From positions 1 to 64,000 of the forward strand of contig NZ_FMXE01000028.1 of NCBI RefSeq assembly GCF_900103735.1: 64,000 bases of DNA, written 5' to 3'. The DNA is from Algoriphagus alkaliphilus (GTDB lineage Bacteria > Bacteroidota > Bacteroidia > Cytophagales > Cyclobacteriaceae). Under the pieces are notes generated by a model. It was given only the letters and a program-made list of their open reading frames with translations. It had not been told where the DNA came from and made no database searches. Position 1 is the stretch's first letter; every line of letters begins with the position of its first letter. A program made the position numbers and the translations under genes. Positions 45,651 through 54,477 of the stretch are shown piece by piece.

Positions 45651-46094
45651 ATGAATACTTTCACAAAAATCGAACGATGGGCAGACAGCCATCATCCGCA
45701 ATGGTTGGACTTTGTCCGGATAATACTTGGGCTCTTTATTCTGTATAAGGGCATTTTGTTTATTTCTAATACCGAAGCGCTGCTTTCAATCATGAAAACT
45801 GCGGATTTGCAATTTATCAATTTGGGCTTGGCACATTATGTAGCCTTTTCTCATTTGGTTGGTGGCATTTTGATCGCGATGGGCTTGGTCACGCGGATAG
45901 CGATCGCATTTCAGATTCCGATATTGCTAGGGGCGGTATTTTTGGTGAATATCCAACAGGGGTTTTTAGCGGTATCCAACAACCTTGAGTTTGGGATTTC
46001 GGTGATCGTTCTGGTTCTGTTGATCACATTTTTGGTTTATGGATCCGGTAAATTCTCTGTTGACAATTGGATGAAGCGGCATCCGACCTGGTGA
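45651..46094 (+). CDS. DoxX-family membrane protein
   Basis: 147 aa with four membrane segments (FVRIILGLFILYKGILFI, LAHYVAFSHLVGGILIAMGL, IAFQIPILLGAVFLVNIQ, FGISVIVLVLLITFLVYG). The first segment and the HLVGGILIAMGLVTRIA motif are typical of DoxX/DoxD-like proteins, whose function in heterotrophs is not well defined but often linked to redox or thiol stress. It stands alone, after a repeat (TAGGTAAGGGAGCGGATA near 45547) that resembles the end of the dispersed element at 13139 and 26881. Confidence 0.85.
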   Translation: MNTFTKIERWADSHHPQWLDFVRIILGLFILYKGILFISNTEALLSIMKTADLQFINLGLAHYVAFSHLVGGILIAMGLVTRIAIAFQIPILLGAVFLVNIQQGFLAVSNNLEFGISVIVLVLLITFLVYGSGKFSVDNWMKRHPTW

Positions 46095-46189
46095 GGTTGG
46101 GAGTTTTGGTAAAGGGTCGGCAGACCGGAGTCCAAAGCGATTCATTCAAATGATGAATCTAGTTCCAAGCTAGTGCTGAAGGCTGGTGC

Positions 46190-46293
46190 TTTAATAGCCC
46201 AGCTTTTTAAAGCTGGGTTAAAAGATGGGATGAAGGTTCCCAGCGCTGAAGCAGGTTTTTGTTTTGGAAAAGGATGTTGTTGCCAGCGCAATG
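46190..46293. repeat. Palindromic dispersed repeat E1, copy A
   Basis: It contains CCCAGCTTTTTAAAGCTGGG (a perfect palindrome), TTCCCAGCGCTGAAGCAGG, then GGATGTTGTTGCCAGCGCAA. Copy B at 46724-46826 is nearly identical. A looser relative with the CCAGCGCTGG and CCAGCGCAATGGGA blocks forms part of the tandem units at 55495-56115. Confidence 0.8.
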
Positions 46294-46723
46294 GAATGGG
46301 AGTTTATTTTGATAATTCGGTGAATGTAGCCTCGTTGACAGGATTTATGGCTTTGGATATTTTTTTCCTTCGTCACTTTTTGACGCAAAAAGTAACCAAA
46401 AACTTCAGGCCCCAGTCTTTACTTCCAATCGGTGGTGTTTGAAGCTTGACAATTATTTGTGGGCGATTGGATTTTTGGATCTGCTCCAAACCTAAAAACA
46501 GGTGGATCTCTCTCGCCCACTCGAGAGCTAACCTGTTTTTCACGGTTTTCCGCAGGACCAAAAACCGTAAATCCTGCAGGGCCCTTCCTTTGCCGATTAA
46601 GTAGAATATTTTCAAGGGATCTGTTGATGTAAAATGCGACTTGATAGAAAATTCGACGAATGAAGCCGAACACAGCGAGTAGTTTTGTACTAAGTTAAAA
46701 CTGCCAAAAGCAGGTCCTTTGAT

Positions 46724-46826
46724 TGCCCAGCTTTTTAAAGCTGGGTTAAAATATGGGATTAATGTTCCCAGCGCTGAAGCAGGTTTTTGTTTTGGAAAAG
46801 GATGTTGTTGCCAGCGCAATGGAAGG
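46724..46826. repeat. Palindromic dispersed repeat E1, copy B
   Basis: Same orientation as copy A, differing mainly at ATATGGGATTAATG versus AGATGGGATGAAGG. The 430 bases between the copies carry further Bacteroidota-type intergenic sequence (CGTCACTTTTTGACGCAAAA palindrome near 46372 and the CCTGCAGG region near 46575) and no convincing gene. Confidence 0.8.
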
Positions 46827-46840
46827 GTTATTTGGATTGA

Positions 46841-46931
46841 AAGCAGTCTACCTATCTGTAGCTAAACCTACCTGGCGGCAGGCAAGTCTGAAGACTGCGT
46901 TATCGTAGGCACAAGTTTGAAAACTTGCGCC
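46841..46931. repeat. Composite palindromic repeat E2, copy 1
   Basis: Modules are GCAGTCTACCT, GGCGGCAGGCAAGTCTGAAG and GCACAAGTTTGAAAACTTGC (a near-perfect palindrome), ending GCGCC. Copies 2 and 3 are at 47301-47391 and 56219-56309, all in the same orientation. Confidence 0.85.
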
Positions 46932-47038
46932 AATCGGTCCTTTTGGTCAAGAATAAGGTTGGTAAATTATCGTTGGAATCAAAGCGTGCCGTAGGTACGC
47001 CAGGTCGGTAGCCTAGGGTAAAGCGTAGCGGCACCCTA

Positions 47039-47115
47039 GGTAAAAAAAGAAAAAAGGCCGAATACCTCGGCGCAGTTGTATTATGGGGAAAAGGAGGTTG
47101 ATGCCGAGGAGGAGT
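47039..47115. repeat. Repeat E3, copy 1
   Basis: Begins TAAAAAAAGAAAAAAGGCCG, continues AATACCTCGGCGCAG and ends GATGCCGAGGAGG; the CCTCGGC and GCCGAGG parts can pair. Copy 2 is at 56116-56190. In both places E3 is followed by an E2 copy. The interval 46932-47300 otherwise holds no gene. Confidence 0.8.
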
Positions 47116-47300
47116 AGGAAGTTTGAAGGATGGTAGATGAGCGGTGTTAGGATTTCTCGCAAAGGCGGTAAGTCGCAAAGAATTCAAGTCCAGTCCCGAT
47201 AGAAATATCGGGAGAGAAGCAGGATATCGAGCGTGGATTCAGCCCTGAGTGGAGATCCTCCACGGCGGACGGGCACTCATGGCGGCGAAGTTTAGTACCA

Positions 47301-47391
47301 AGGCAGCCTACCTGTCTGTAGCTAAACCTACCTAGCGGCAGGCAAGTCTGAAGACTGCATTACCGTAGGCACAAGTTTGAAAACTTGCGCC
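47301..47391. repeat. Composite palindromic repeat E2, copy 2
   Basis: Matches copy 1 with few changes (GCAGCCTACCTGTCTGTAGC, then the shared GGCAAGTCTGAAGACTGC and ACAAGTTTGAAAACTTGCGC). It lies just downstream of the four-gene cassette at 47472-49247. Confidence 0.85.
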
Positions 47392-47415
47392 AAGTTGGGC
47401 AGGACAAAGGAGAAA

Positions 47416-47446
47416 CAAAAAAACCGGACAGGAGACCTATCCGGGT
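47416..47446 (-). terminator. Intrinsic terminator of the four-gene cassette
   Basis: On the minus strand CCGGATAGG and CCTGTCCGG form a stem (one G-T pair) around TCT, followed by TTTTTTT. It starts about 25 bases past the stop of the last cassette gene. Confidence 0.8.
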
Positions 47447-47471
47447 TTTGAAAGATTGAATCAGTTAATTT

Positions 47472-47723
47472 TTACTTTACGGAGGCCAATAGTCTTTCCT
47501 CCAACCGAGATTCATCCACCGTCAGCTGGCATATACTGACCAAGATAGTTCCTGCCGTCACTGCATGACCTGCATAGGCCAAGAGGATTGCCGGTACTGC
47601 TCCCGGTGCTGTGATAACAGCTATTCCGACAGCTGCGATAATTAAACCCGCATTCTTCAGAAACTGAAAGAAAGGAGGGGTTGGAGCCATCGCTCGGTTT
47701 TTTACTTCTGAGAGTATGTTCAT
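47472..47723 (-). CDS. Small hydrophobic protein, holin-like (cassette gene 4)
   Basis: 83 aa (MNILSEVKNRAMAPTPPFFQ). One long or two adjacent hydrophobic segments span about 26-65 (AGLIIAAVGIAVITAPGAVP, AILLAYAGHAVTAGTILVSI), with a short charged C-terminus. No family is recognised, but size and topology are like small phage holins or pore proteins. It is the last gene before a strong terminator and is 108 bases from the preceding cassette gene. Function is inferred only from topology. Confidence 0.6.
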   Translation of the reverse strand: MNILSEVKNRAMAPTPPFFQFLKNAGLIIAAVGIAVITAPGAVPAILLAYAGHAVTAGTILVSICQLTVDESRLEERLLASVK

Positions 47724-47831
47724 ACGTTTTAGTTTTAAGTTATTGGTTATAGGTTATTGGGGGGATCCAGTGATCATTGGGCATTACCCAGTTAGCAGTG
47801 ATCAGAGTTCATTAATCCACCATTGAATGGG

Positions 47832-48077
47832 TTAGGCGCAGGTCCGGATCTTTTTGCTTTTGGTTCCTGATGAAGGGTTTTGCAAGAGCGTTTTGATCAG
47901 GGCTTGTTCACTTTGGAGTCGAATGGTGACTTCCTTCAATTTTCCCAATTCTTTACCCATCTGTCTAACGTCCTGAATAAGGAGTTTGAGGAAGAAAGCG
48001 ATGGTAGAAAGGAGGAGTGCGATGACTCCTCCACCCACTGCCTGGACCATCAATCCATCCATGCGATTTTTTCGCAA
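47832..48077 (-). CDS. Small membrane protein with coiled coil, holin/XhlA-like (cassette gene 3)
   Basis: 81 aa. A single membrane segment (about 14-35, VGGGVIALLLSTIAFFLKLL) is followed by a charged amphipathic helix (DVRQMGKELGKLKEVTIRLQ) and a basic tail. The order of parts is the mirror of XhlA-type haemolysin/holin accessory proteins. Its start overlaps the end of the DUF5675-like gene by 28 bases, or by 13 if the ATG at 48062 is used. The overlap argues that this is a real, translationally coupled gene. Confidence 0.6.
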   Translation of the reverse strand: MRKNRMDGLMVQAVGGGVIALLLSTIAFFLKLLIQDVRQMGKELGKLKEVTIRLQSEQALIKTLLQNPSSGTKSKKIRTCA

Positions 48078-48493
48078 CAGGCCAGGTTCAGGGCTTTGTC
48101 CGGACAGCTCCTTATCTCCAGACGAAAGGTTTCCTGAGCACTTTTTGCTTTTCCCAATGCCTGTATCAATCTAGAGAAGGCTTTTTGGGGATTAGTCCCT
48201 TGACCTTCTGATTTAATTGAATGGATCGGTAAGATGGTTTGCGGCAGGTCAACCCTAAATTGTCCTTGTGGGCAAATCACTCCGAGGAATGGTCCTCTGT
48301 TGGTTTTTTGCAAGGTCAAAAAGGGCATTTGATCCTCTTTTACCAGAATGTAGGACCCTTCTGGCAGGCAGGATTCCTTAGGACAGCCGGGAATAACAGG
48401 GGATTCCAAGGTATGGCATATCACTTTATCATTTATTGTGATGGTACCATGCGTGCTGGTGGGCCAGTATTCCCTATCCAGTATTACTTTCAT
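48050..48493 (-). CDS. DUF5675-like protein (cassette gene 2)
   Basis: 147 aa. The N-terminal two thirds follow the DUF5675 pattern seen in phages and Bacteroidota: ILDREYWPTSTHGTITINDK, ICHTLESPVIPGCPKESCLP, then EGSYILVKEDQMPFLTL and NRGPFLGVICPQGQFRVDL. The family is thought to be related to cell-wall-acting phage proteins, but no activity is established to my knowledge. It starts seven bases after gene 1 of the cassette and overlaps gene 3. Similarity was judged by eye, so family assignment is moderate. Confidence 0.65.
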   Translation of the reverse strand: MKVILDREYWPTSTHGTITINDKVICHTLESPVIPGCPKESCLPEGSYILVKEDQMPFLTLQKTNRGPFLGVICPQGQFRVDLPQTILPIHSIKSEGQGTNPQKAFSRLIQALGKAKSAQETFRLEIRSCPDKALNLACCEKIAWMD

Positions 48494-48500
48494 GATCAGG

Positions 48501-49247
48501 TCAGGATACCACCAGAATTTTGGCGGGGTTCTGAGTCAGATCATACAAGTCGTACATGGTACCGTTTGCCAATTCCTGGAGGTATTCCAGAGTCAGCGCA
48601 AAGAAGTGATGGGTATTAGGCAACACTGGTTTGGGCAGAGACAGGACCAAATCCGTGGTGGTTTGGTCATTTATTGGCAACTCCCCTGAGGACACCAATT
48701 CCGAGGTATACCCTTTATCGAGAAAGTTGATGCTTGCCCGGATGAGCGAGAATCGATAATGGGTAGTTCTTTCGACTGTTCGTAGGTATTTCCTAGGAAT
48801 CAGTGATGGAATGGTGATGCTGACCTGGTTAGGATCATCAAGGAGTATTGGTTCCTTGAACAGGGTATTTTCAATGGTTGACTGGTTGCAGAACTGAAAG
48901 TTTTTCAGGATTTGCAAGTCACCCATTTCGAAGGTACGTTCTCCCCTATTTCCGACTATGTCGGATTTGACCACTTTCATGGCTACCGAATAAAGCCGGT
49001 TGTGGAGGGAACCGTCACTGGATTTTAGAACGATTTCGCGGAAGGCATCTTTGAGGAATTTTGCGGCGTTGGCGGCTCGGGAGAATTCCTGCATGTTTTC
49101 CCTGGTTCGCTGGAATCTGGGGTCGTTAAGGAGTTTATTTTTAGAGACTCCCCCTTTTTGTCTGGCTTTGAAGCCATTTCGTCCTTTATAGAAGGTCACA
49201 TCACCGATGGTACCTTCGAGTTTAAGAAAGCTTGATTGTCTTGCCAT
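48501..49247 (-). CDS. Bacteroidota-specific protein of unknown function, DUF6266-like pattern (cassette gene 1)
   Basis: 248 aa, soluble, no signal peptide. The start MARQSSFLKLEGTIGDVTFY, then KGRNGFKARQKGGVSKNKLL and DPRFQRTRENMQEFSRAANA, has the G-x-x-G-x-V and DPRFxRTRENxxEF pattern of Bacteroidota-specific families such as DUF6266. The rest is beta-rich (SITIPSLIPRKYLRTVERTT, HHFFALTLEYLQELANGTMY). Function is unknown. It leads a tight four-gene operon with a DUF5675-like and two holin-like proteins, so a phage-derived or contractile-particle-like lysis role is conceivable. Confidence 0.65.
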   Translation of the reverse strand: MARQSSFLKLEGTIGDVTFYKGRNGFKARQKGGVSKNKLLNDPRFQRTRENMQEFSRAANAAKFLKDAFREIVLKSSDGSLHNRLYSVAMKVVKSDIVGNRGERTFEMGDLQILKNFQFCNQSTIENTLFKEPILLDDPNQVSITIPSLIPRKYLRTVERTTHYRFSLIRASINFLDKGYTSELVSSGELPINDQTTTDLVLSLPKPVLPNTHHFFALTLEYLQELANGTMYDLYDLTQNPAKILVVS

Positions 49248-49740
49248 ATTTTAGCTTGTTTAATCGTGAAACTTGCCGAAAAGTGGAGGTAAGTATCTGA
49301 AATTCAAACCTAAAGTAGATTCTATGGATTTTGTGGATTCTGAGGATTTTGTGAAAAATATGTAAACAGTGGATTTTATGGAATCTGTGGAATCTGTGGA
49401 CTTGACTTGTATTTGGAGCGTGCCCAAAAGGTTAAGTATCTATGGGACTGTATAGGGACTGCTATGGGATTGTATAGGGATTGGGGTTCGGAGGTATGGG
49501 GGTATGGAAGGTTGTTGGAACTGCATAGCGAACAAAGAGCGGGTCGTGGGAATCTGCCTGAGGCGGACAGAGACGAACCGCTGCGGAGAGAGGCATGAAC
49601 AGCGGGATACTTGTGTCTGCCAGGGATTGTTTTTAGAATTCCTTCATGTCATTAAACAAGCTATTCATTAGACTCAAAGGGGTGTTTATGCAAAAGAATT
49701 GAAATAGCGAAGAACTGATCCTAGAATCGGAAGAAAAGCC
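49248..49740. other. Intergenic region with 9-bp periodic repeats
   Basis: GATTTTGTG, GATTCTGAG and GAATCTGTG-type 9-bp units occupy about 49317-49400, followed by GGGACTGTATA/GGGATTGTATA near-repeats to about 49475. No gene is convincing. A short frame at 49646-49702 (MSLNKLFIRLKGVFMQKN) precedes the dehydratase but has no Ser/Thr/Cys-rich core. The promoter of the dehydratase gene was not identified. Confidence 0.5.
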
Positions 49741-52340
49741 ATGAAATTCTTATTCCGAGTCCCTCTTTTTGATTTTGACATTGAGTCGATGTCAGCAGTT
49801 CAAAATAATTGGAAATCAATTTTAACTGCGATAGAAAACGCTTCACCTCATTTATTTGCCGAAATCAAAGATCATACCTATCAAGATTTACCCTCATCTC
49901 TTAAGAATAAAGTTTACAAGTATTTAGTAAGAGGAAGGTATAGGTCTACCCCTTTTGGTTTTTTTCGGGAGTTGGGATCGGAGAAGTCAATGCAATCCAA
50001 AAGTTCCAGCTTGACCTTTTCTCCAGACGAATTATAAGGGATCAAAAAGTCAAAATACTGCCTGAAAGTGAATCAGTAGGGTGGAAAATTGCATTAGGTG
50101 GAAAAGAAAAAATAGGAAGGCTTTATTTTTTAAGTTATTTGATTCAGGAAGAGCGGTGGGCCATGGTAAGTATCCCGAAAAACAGGATTTTCACAATCCT
50201 TATTCACTATTGCTCCTCAAAGGGGGAAATAACTTTTTCAAAGTTTCAATCTTGGTTAAAAGAAACAAATATTGAGGAAATTAAGGATTTATGGCAGCAA
50301 TTAATTGAACTGGGAATTTTAAGCCGAGAGGTCAAATGGCTGCAAAATCACTTACCAGCCCGAAAATATGTAGATATCATCCTTAAGGATAAGCTAAGCT
50401 TATCTCCTGGTATCGAACAGGATCTAAATTCATTTATTTCCAGCGCAGGGAAGTTAATATCTATGGTAAGAAATCCTTATTTGGAAAAATTAAGCAGGTG
50501 GTTTCAGGAAAAGTTTGATGATAGGTTTGTCCCGCTCCCTCTTCTCTTTGAATATTCAGATTTTTTAAACAGCAACTTTATATCATCCGGAGATGAAGTT
50601 GAGACGAAACAGAAGAGTTTGAGTCTGCCCAATGATTTTTGGAGTACCCAGGAAATAGACTTGAAAGGGAAAATTGAAGAAAGTCCAGTGGACGATCAGT
50701 TATTCGATATAGGATTTGTATTCAAAAAGTTAAAATCCGGAGGGATTTTATTGGACAATTTATTGTGTAACAGGCCATTTTCATATTTTGGAAGGTTTAA
50801 TCGGGATCCAAAAATATTGGAATTTGAAAAGGAGGTTAAAAGTAAAATTTATAGGTCAGAAGAAATCATCTATGCTGAATTAAAGGTATTTGAATCACAA
50901 ACCATCCAAAGTATCTGTGATACAAAACAATTTTTTGAATTTTTTATAAGTCCATTTTCCGAGAAGAATCCGAATTCAATTAAACTTGATGATCTTGAAT
51001 TAGGGGTAAGGAACGGAAAATTCCTTCTATTCCACCGGAAATTAGGGAGGCGAGTCATCCCTGTGGTCACGCATCCACTGAATGGAAAAGAAATAAGCCA
51101 TCCATTGATACGGTTGCTTTGGGAAATTGATCATCAGCAAGCATTCAGACTATTCACCTATCAATTTGCCTTCAACTCTGAAAGTAGCTTTGTCCCTGAA
51201 ATAAGATGGGGTAGAATAATTTTGCAAGCCAAAAAATGGAATGTCTTTAGGGGATTTTTCGACACAAAAGCTAGTCTAAAAAGCTGGATGGCCGAAAACA
51301 GGTTACCGAAAATCATTTTACTTGGCATATATGACAGAGAATTGGTTTTGGACTGGAAAAGGGAAACCGACATGGAAATTCTTTGGCACGAGGTAAGAAA
51401 ACATCCTCGCATTACATTAAGTGAACCAGTCTGGTTTAACAATTCTGAATTTGAATCGAAAAGCAAGCAAACTATCTATCCACAATTTGTTGTCCAAATA
51501 AGTAGGGAAAGGAAGGATCAAATTTGGGATGGATTTATTAATTCGATCGAGTATGAAGATAAAGACAGCCTTTATTTATTGGTAAGAGTTGGTGCCGATG
51601 AATGTTTGGATTTTCTCGACTACTTTTTTTCCAGAGCGCTCACTTCACTATTAGTAAAGAAAGGTATTGTCTGGTATTATTTGGTGTATCCGCATGAGGA
51701 TATAATTCAGGTTAGGATTCGATTCTTAAGACTTACGAGTGAGGAAAAAAAGCTTTTAACTTCCAGCATTTTGGAAATACTCAATCAAGCTTCAACAGAT
51801 TTCGAGATAAGACCTTATTATCCGGAAATAAAAAAATATGGAAGGGAAGGTTATAAAATTTCGGAGGAACTTTTTCACCTAGAGTCGGAAATTATGGTTG
51901 GTTACAGTTTTGGCCTCAGGGGCTTATCAATTCCATTTGAAGAATTGGCTGAGGCAGTGGCTGAATTATGGTTTGAGGTCTTAAAAAGGTCAGGAACATT
52001 CTCCCTGAGCTTTTCTTATTTAAAGGAAAGAGTAAAGCAGATTTCATTTCAGGAAAAACGAAGTTTAAACAGAAAAAGGGATGAAAAATCAGAAAAGACA
52101 GTTCAGTATTGGATGCCAAAATCCTGGAAAACACAGTATATAGATTTGATCTTTGAACAGTTGAAATCAAATCAAACAGATGATAGGAAATGGTGGGTTT
52201 TTCAAAACCATATTCACATGCAGGTCAATCGAATGTTTCCTTTAGAGCGAAAAAAAACTGAGGACTGGTTGTACATTGAATTATATAGAAGGGTGGGCGC
52301 AGCGATTTTTTCCAGGGCTAAAAAGATTAAGGTATTTTAA
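49741..52340 (+). CDS. LanB-type lantibiotic dehydratase, frame interrupted at a T7 tract
   Basis: Two frames belong to one protein. Frame 1 from the ATG at 49741 gives KFLFRVPLFDFD ... VYKYLVRGRYRSTPFGFF, the N-terminal Lant_dehydr signature, then goes out of frame and stops at 50037. Frame -1 continues SGVGIGEVNAIQKFQLDLFS through 52340. The switch fits the T7 run at 49959-49965. Joined, the protein has 866 aa. Its C-terminus (from about 579, PQFVVQISRERKDQIW) is the thiopeptide-type bacteriocin domain, with IIQVRIRFLRL, YYPEIKKYGREG and HIHMQVNRMF. LanB enzymes dehydrate Ser/Thr of RiPP precursors using glutamyl-tRNA. It is convergent with its LytTR regulator, their stop codons overlapping. 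No LanC cyclase is present. Confidence 0.85.
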
Positions 52341-53065
52341 ATGACCGTTTTGTTTTGAAGAAAATTTTCAAACGCTTCTCTATAAGTACTACCGATTGGA
52401 ATCCGAACCCCATTGTCAAAGTGGCAATACCCTTGATCTAAATACCTCATTTTAAGATAGTTTACGGCAAAGGATCGATGGATTCTGAAAATATATGGGC
52501 GTTCGATTTTTTCCAGAGTATTATAAAATTTATCTCTTGTCGTGATAGTTTTACCTGATTCTAAAAAAATCCAGGTGAATGATTCTTTCTGTTCAATGTA
52601 TTGGATTTCAGTAGGTTTAATTAAGGCGATTTTAAATTCATTGTACTCTCTAATCCGGACAATATCCTCGAAGTTTGGATTTGCAAGAGGTTTGTATTTA
52701 ATAAATGTAGCACGAGCCTTTTCTAATGCGAAGGATACTTCAAAGAAGCTTGGGGGTTTGAGGATAAAATAAACTGTATTTACTTTAAAGCTTTCAACTC
52801 CGAAGCGATCGTGTGCTGAGCAAATAATCACCGGAATATCCAAGTGAAGAATTTTTTTTGACAGTTCAAGACCAGAAAATCCCGGAATCATAATATCAGT
52901 AATCAGGATATCTATTTTACCGTTTTTTATTAATTCCAAAGTCAAAAAAGGATCGTCCGTAGAAAAGGAGATTTCATATCCGGGGATTAAAGCAATGATT
53001 TCAGAAAGCAAAATTCTAGGGGATTCCTCATCATCGAGGAGTCCTATCCTTAATACATCCTCCAT
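52337..53065 (-). CDS. LytTR-family response regulator of the dehydratase locus
   Basis: 242 aa from the ATG at 53063-53065 (MEDVLRIGLLDDEESPRILL); a longer frame adds 20 residues lacking any domain. The receiver domain has LLDDEE, the phospho-acceptor in ILITDIMIPGFSGLEL, and YFILKPPS with the conserved Lys. The LytTR domain (about 135-240) has IQYIEQKESFTWIFLESGKT, YIFRIHRSFAVNYLKMRYLD and GVRIPIGSTYREAFENFL. It overlaps the end of the kinase gene by about 35 bases. It probably regulates the dehydratase and the small peptide ORF. Confidence 0.92.
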   Translation of the reverse strand: MEDVLRIGLLDDEESPRILLSEIIALIPGYEISFSTDDPFLTLELIKNGKIDILITDIMIPGFSGLELSKKILHLDIPVIICSAHDRFGVESFKVNTVYFILKPPSFFEVSFALEKARATFIKYKPLANPNFEDIVRIREYNEFKIALIKPTEIQYIEQKESFTWIFLESGKTITTRDKFYNTLEKIERPYIFRIHRSFAVNYLKMRYLDQGYCHFDNGVRIPIGSTYREAFENFLQNKTVI

Positions 53066-54143
53066 AGCAGATATACAATAACAGGTTAAACTCGGTGGAA
53101 GATTTCCCATGGAAAAGCTGGACATTACCAGGGAAATAATAATTCAATATTCGGGAGACTGCTTCGATACCAAATTCTGAAGAAAATTCCGGTGGGGAAT
53201 CTTCCAAAGCATTAGTCAGTGAAAAAGTAAAGAGCATTTTATCCTGCCAGGGGAAAATATTTAAAGTCAGGGCGCAAGGGCATTTGGAATCATAGCAATT
53301 TCCATGTTTAAATACATTTTCAAGAAAGGTCATCAAGGTCCATTTTGGCAATGGAAATTTGTTGGGTTCGATAATTGAAAAGTTTTTAGAAATTATGAAT
53401 TGGAGTTTTTTTCCAAACCTATATTTCTGACAAGCGATGTAATTTTCCAGAATTCTAAGTTCCTGATCTAAGTAATTTTGTTTTTGATGATTTTTATAAC
53501 TGTAGGAAAGGATTTCGGTAAACAGGCTGAATTCTTTGAATAGGGATTTTGATACTTTCATAATTGAAGCTGAAAACTGAGTAATCATATTCAACACGAA
53601 ATGAGGGTTAAGTTGGAGGGACTTATGTTCTATCTGAAGTTTAATCAGATCAATTTCCAATTTTTTAAGTAGTTCCTGCCTGATGCCCATGATATAGAAG
53701 CCCCAAATAGCTGAGGTATATAGAATAAATTGGAGAAGCCTTATTGCCTCATTTACAAAAAAAGGTGTCAACTGGATGTCATTTGTCGACCAATATCCCA
53801 ATAAGTATAATTTGATGATGAAATAAATACTAATAATAATGGCCAGTTGAATCAAAACAAGTTTCCATTTTTTCAGGAAAACAACTTGGGGAAGAAAAAA
53901 GAAAAACCAAAAATGGTTAACGACTCCCCCACCAACGAAATTAAGTAAGATTATTTCGTGTGGTGCAATTTTCAAAGCTCCCAAATACCGTAGGGAAATA
54001 TCTAAGGCTAGAAAAATAAACCAAATCAACCAGAGGAAGAAAACAGGATTCACCCTCATGAAATTAAAAGCCCTTTCTATTTGAATAGAATGGTTATTCA
54101 TGAGTATTTCTTGATTTAGGTGCTGTTTGAAAATAGTTTTCAT
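53031..54143 (-). CDS. LytS-like membrane histidine kinase of the dehydratase locus
   Basis: 370 aa from the ATG at 54141-54143. An ATG 14 codons later (54101) is equally possible and would free the 54102-54157 interval for the promoter of the divergent peptide ORF. About four membrane segments (WLIWFIFLALDISLRYL, VNHFWFFFFLPQVVFL, LIQLAIIISIYFIIKLYLLG, LLQFILYTSAIWGFYIMGI) precede the His_kinase motif SLQLNPHFVLNMITQ. The ATPase part has TLMTFLENVFKHGN; its C-terminal G-box is weak (SSEFGIEAVSRIL). The topology resembles peptide-sensing kinases of quorum systems. It is coupled to the LytTR gene. Confidence 0.88.
   Translation of the reverse strand: MKTIFKQHLNQEILMNNHSIQIERAFNFMRVNPVFFLWLIWFIFLALDISLRYLGALKIAPHEIILLNFVGGGVVNHFWFFFFLPQVVFLKKWKLVLIQLAIIISIYFIIKLYLLGYWSTNDIQLTPFFVNEAIRLLQFILYTSAIWGFYIMGIRQELLKKLEIDLIKLQIEHKSLQLNPHFVLNMITQFSASIMKVSKSLFKEFSLFTEILSYSYKNHQKQNYLDQELRILENYIACQKYRFGKKLQFIISKNFSIIEPNKFPLPKWTLMTFLENVFKHGNCYDSKCPCALTLNIFPWQDKMLFTFSLTNALEDSPPEFSSEFGIEAVSRILNYYFPGNVQLFHGKSSTEFNLLLYICYGGCIKDRTPR
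54111..54141 (+). promoter_or_regulatory. Possible promoter of the RiPP-precursor-like ORF
   Basis: TTG at 54111-54113, 20 bases, then TAGTTTTC at 54134-54141, one mismatch from TAnnTTTG. The ORF at 54158 would have a leader of about 10 bases. The element overlaps the 5' end of the kinase gene if its first ATG is used. Confidence 0.35.
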
Positions 54144-54157
54144 ACTCACAAAATTTA

Positions 54158-54310
54158 ATGCCTATGCTAACAATTAAAGAATGGCAAGAATGCCAGCGAG
54201 CACTTCAACACTATAAAATAAAGCGTTTTAGCAAGCTGAGAAAGACTGGTGAAAAGGTATTTACCACCAGTGTTACCAGCGAGTGCTCAACAACGATCAC
54301 AAGTTTTTAA
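54158..54310 (+). CDS. Candidate RiPP (lanthipeptide-type) precursor peptide
   Basis: A 50-codon + strand frame, divergent from the kinase of the dehydratase locus. The first 33 residues form a charged leader-like helix (MPMLTIKEWQECQRALQHYK, IKRFSKLRKTGEK). The last 17, VFTTSVTSECSTTITSF, contain six Thr, four Ser and one Cys, the composition expected of a dehydratase substrate. A TTG-N20-TAGTTTTC element lies upstream and an intrinsic terminator about 140 bases downstream. Against it: no GG or GA cleavage motif, only one core Cys (plus one in the leader), no LanC, and no homologue recognised. Partial internal similarity (CCAGCGAG twice) also leaves room for chance. Confidence 0.4.
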   Translation: MPMLTIKEWQECQRALQHYKIKRFSKLRKTGEKVFTTSVTSECSTTITSF

Positions 54311-54447
54311 TCAAGGGTAAAAGGCATCTCCTTAAAGGCAAAATGAAGTGATGCTTAAAGCCCCAAAACATGTATGTTAAAATTTTAAAACCTTTACCAA
54401 GGCACAAACCGGATCGTCATTCCGGGGGAGAAAAAACTCCAAACAAG

Positions 54448-54473
54448 GGATCTGCAAGAAGCAGGTCCTTTTT
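54448..54473 (+). terminator. Intrinsic terminator downstream of the precursor-like ORF
   Basis: GGATCTGC and GCAGGTCC pair over eight positions (one G-T pair) around AAGAA, followed by TTTTT. It supports a short + strand transcript between 54140 and 54473. Confidence 0.75.
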
Positions 54474-54477
54474 GATT

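Noticed and set aside
46373..47187. Several 80-150-codon minus-strand frames
   Set aside because: They read through E1, E2 and other palindromic repeats; similar peptide strings recur wherever the repeats occur.
49646..49702. 18-residue ORF upstream of the dehydratase as RiPP precursor
   Set aside because: Too short and without a Ser/Thr/Cys-rich core; the ORF at 54158 is a better candidate.
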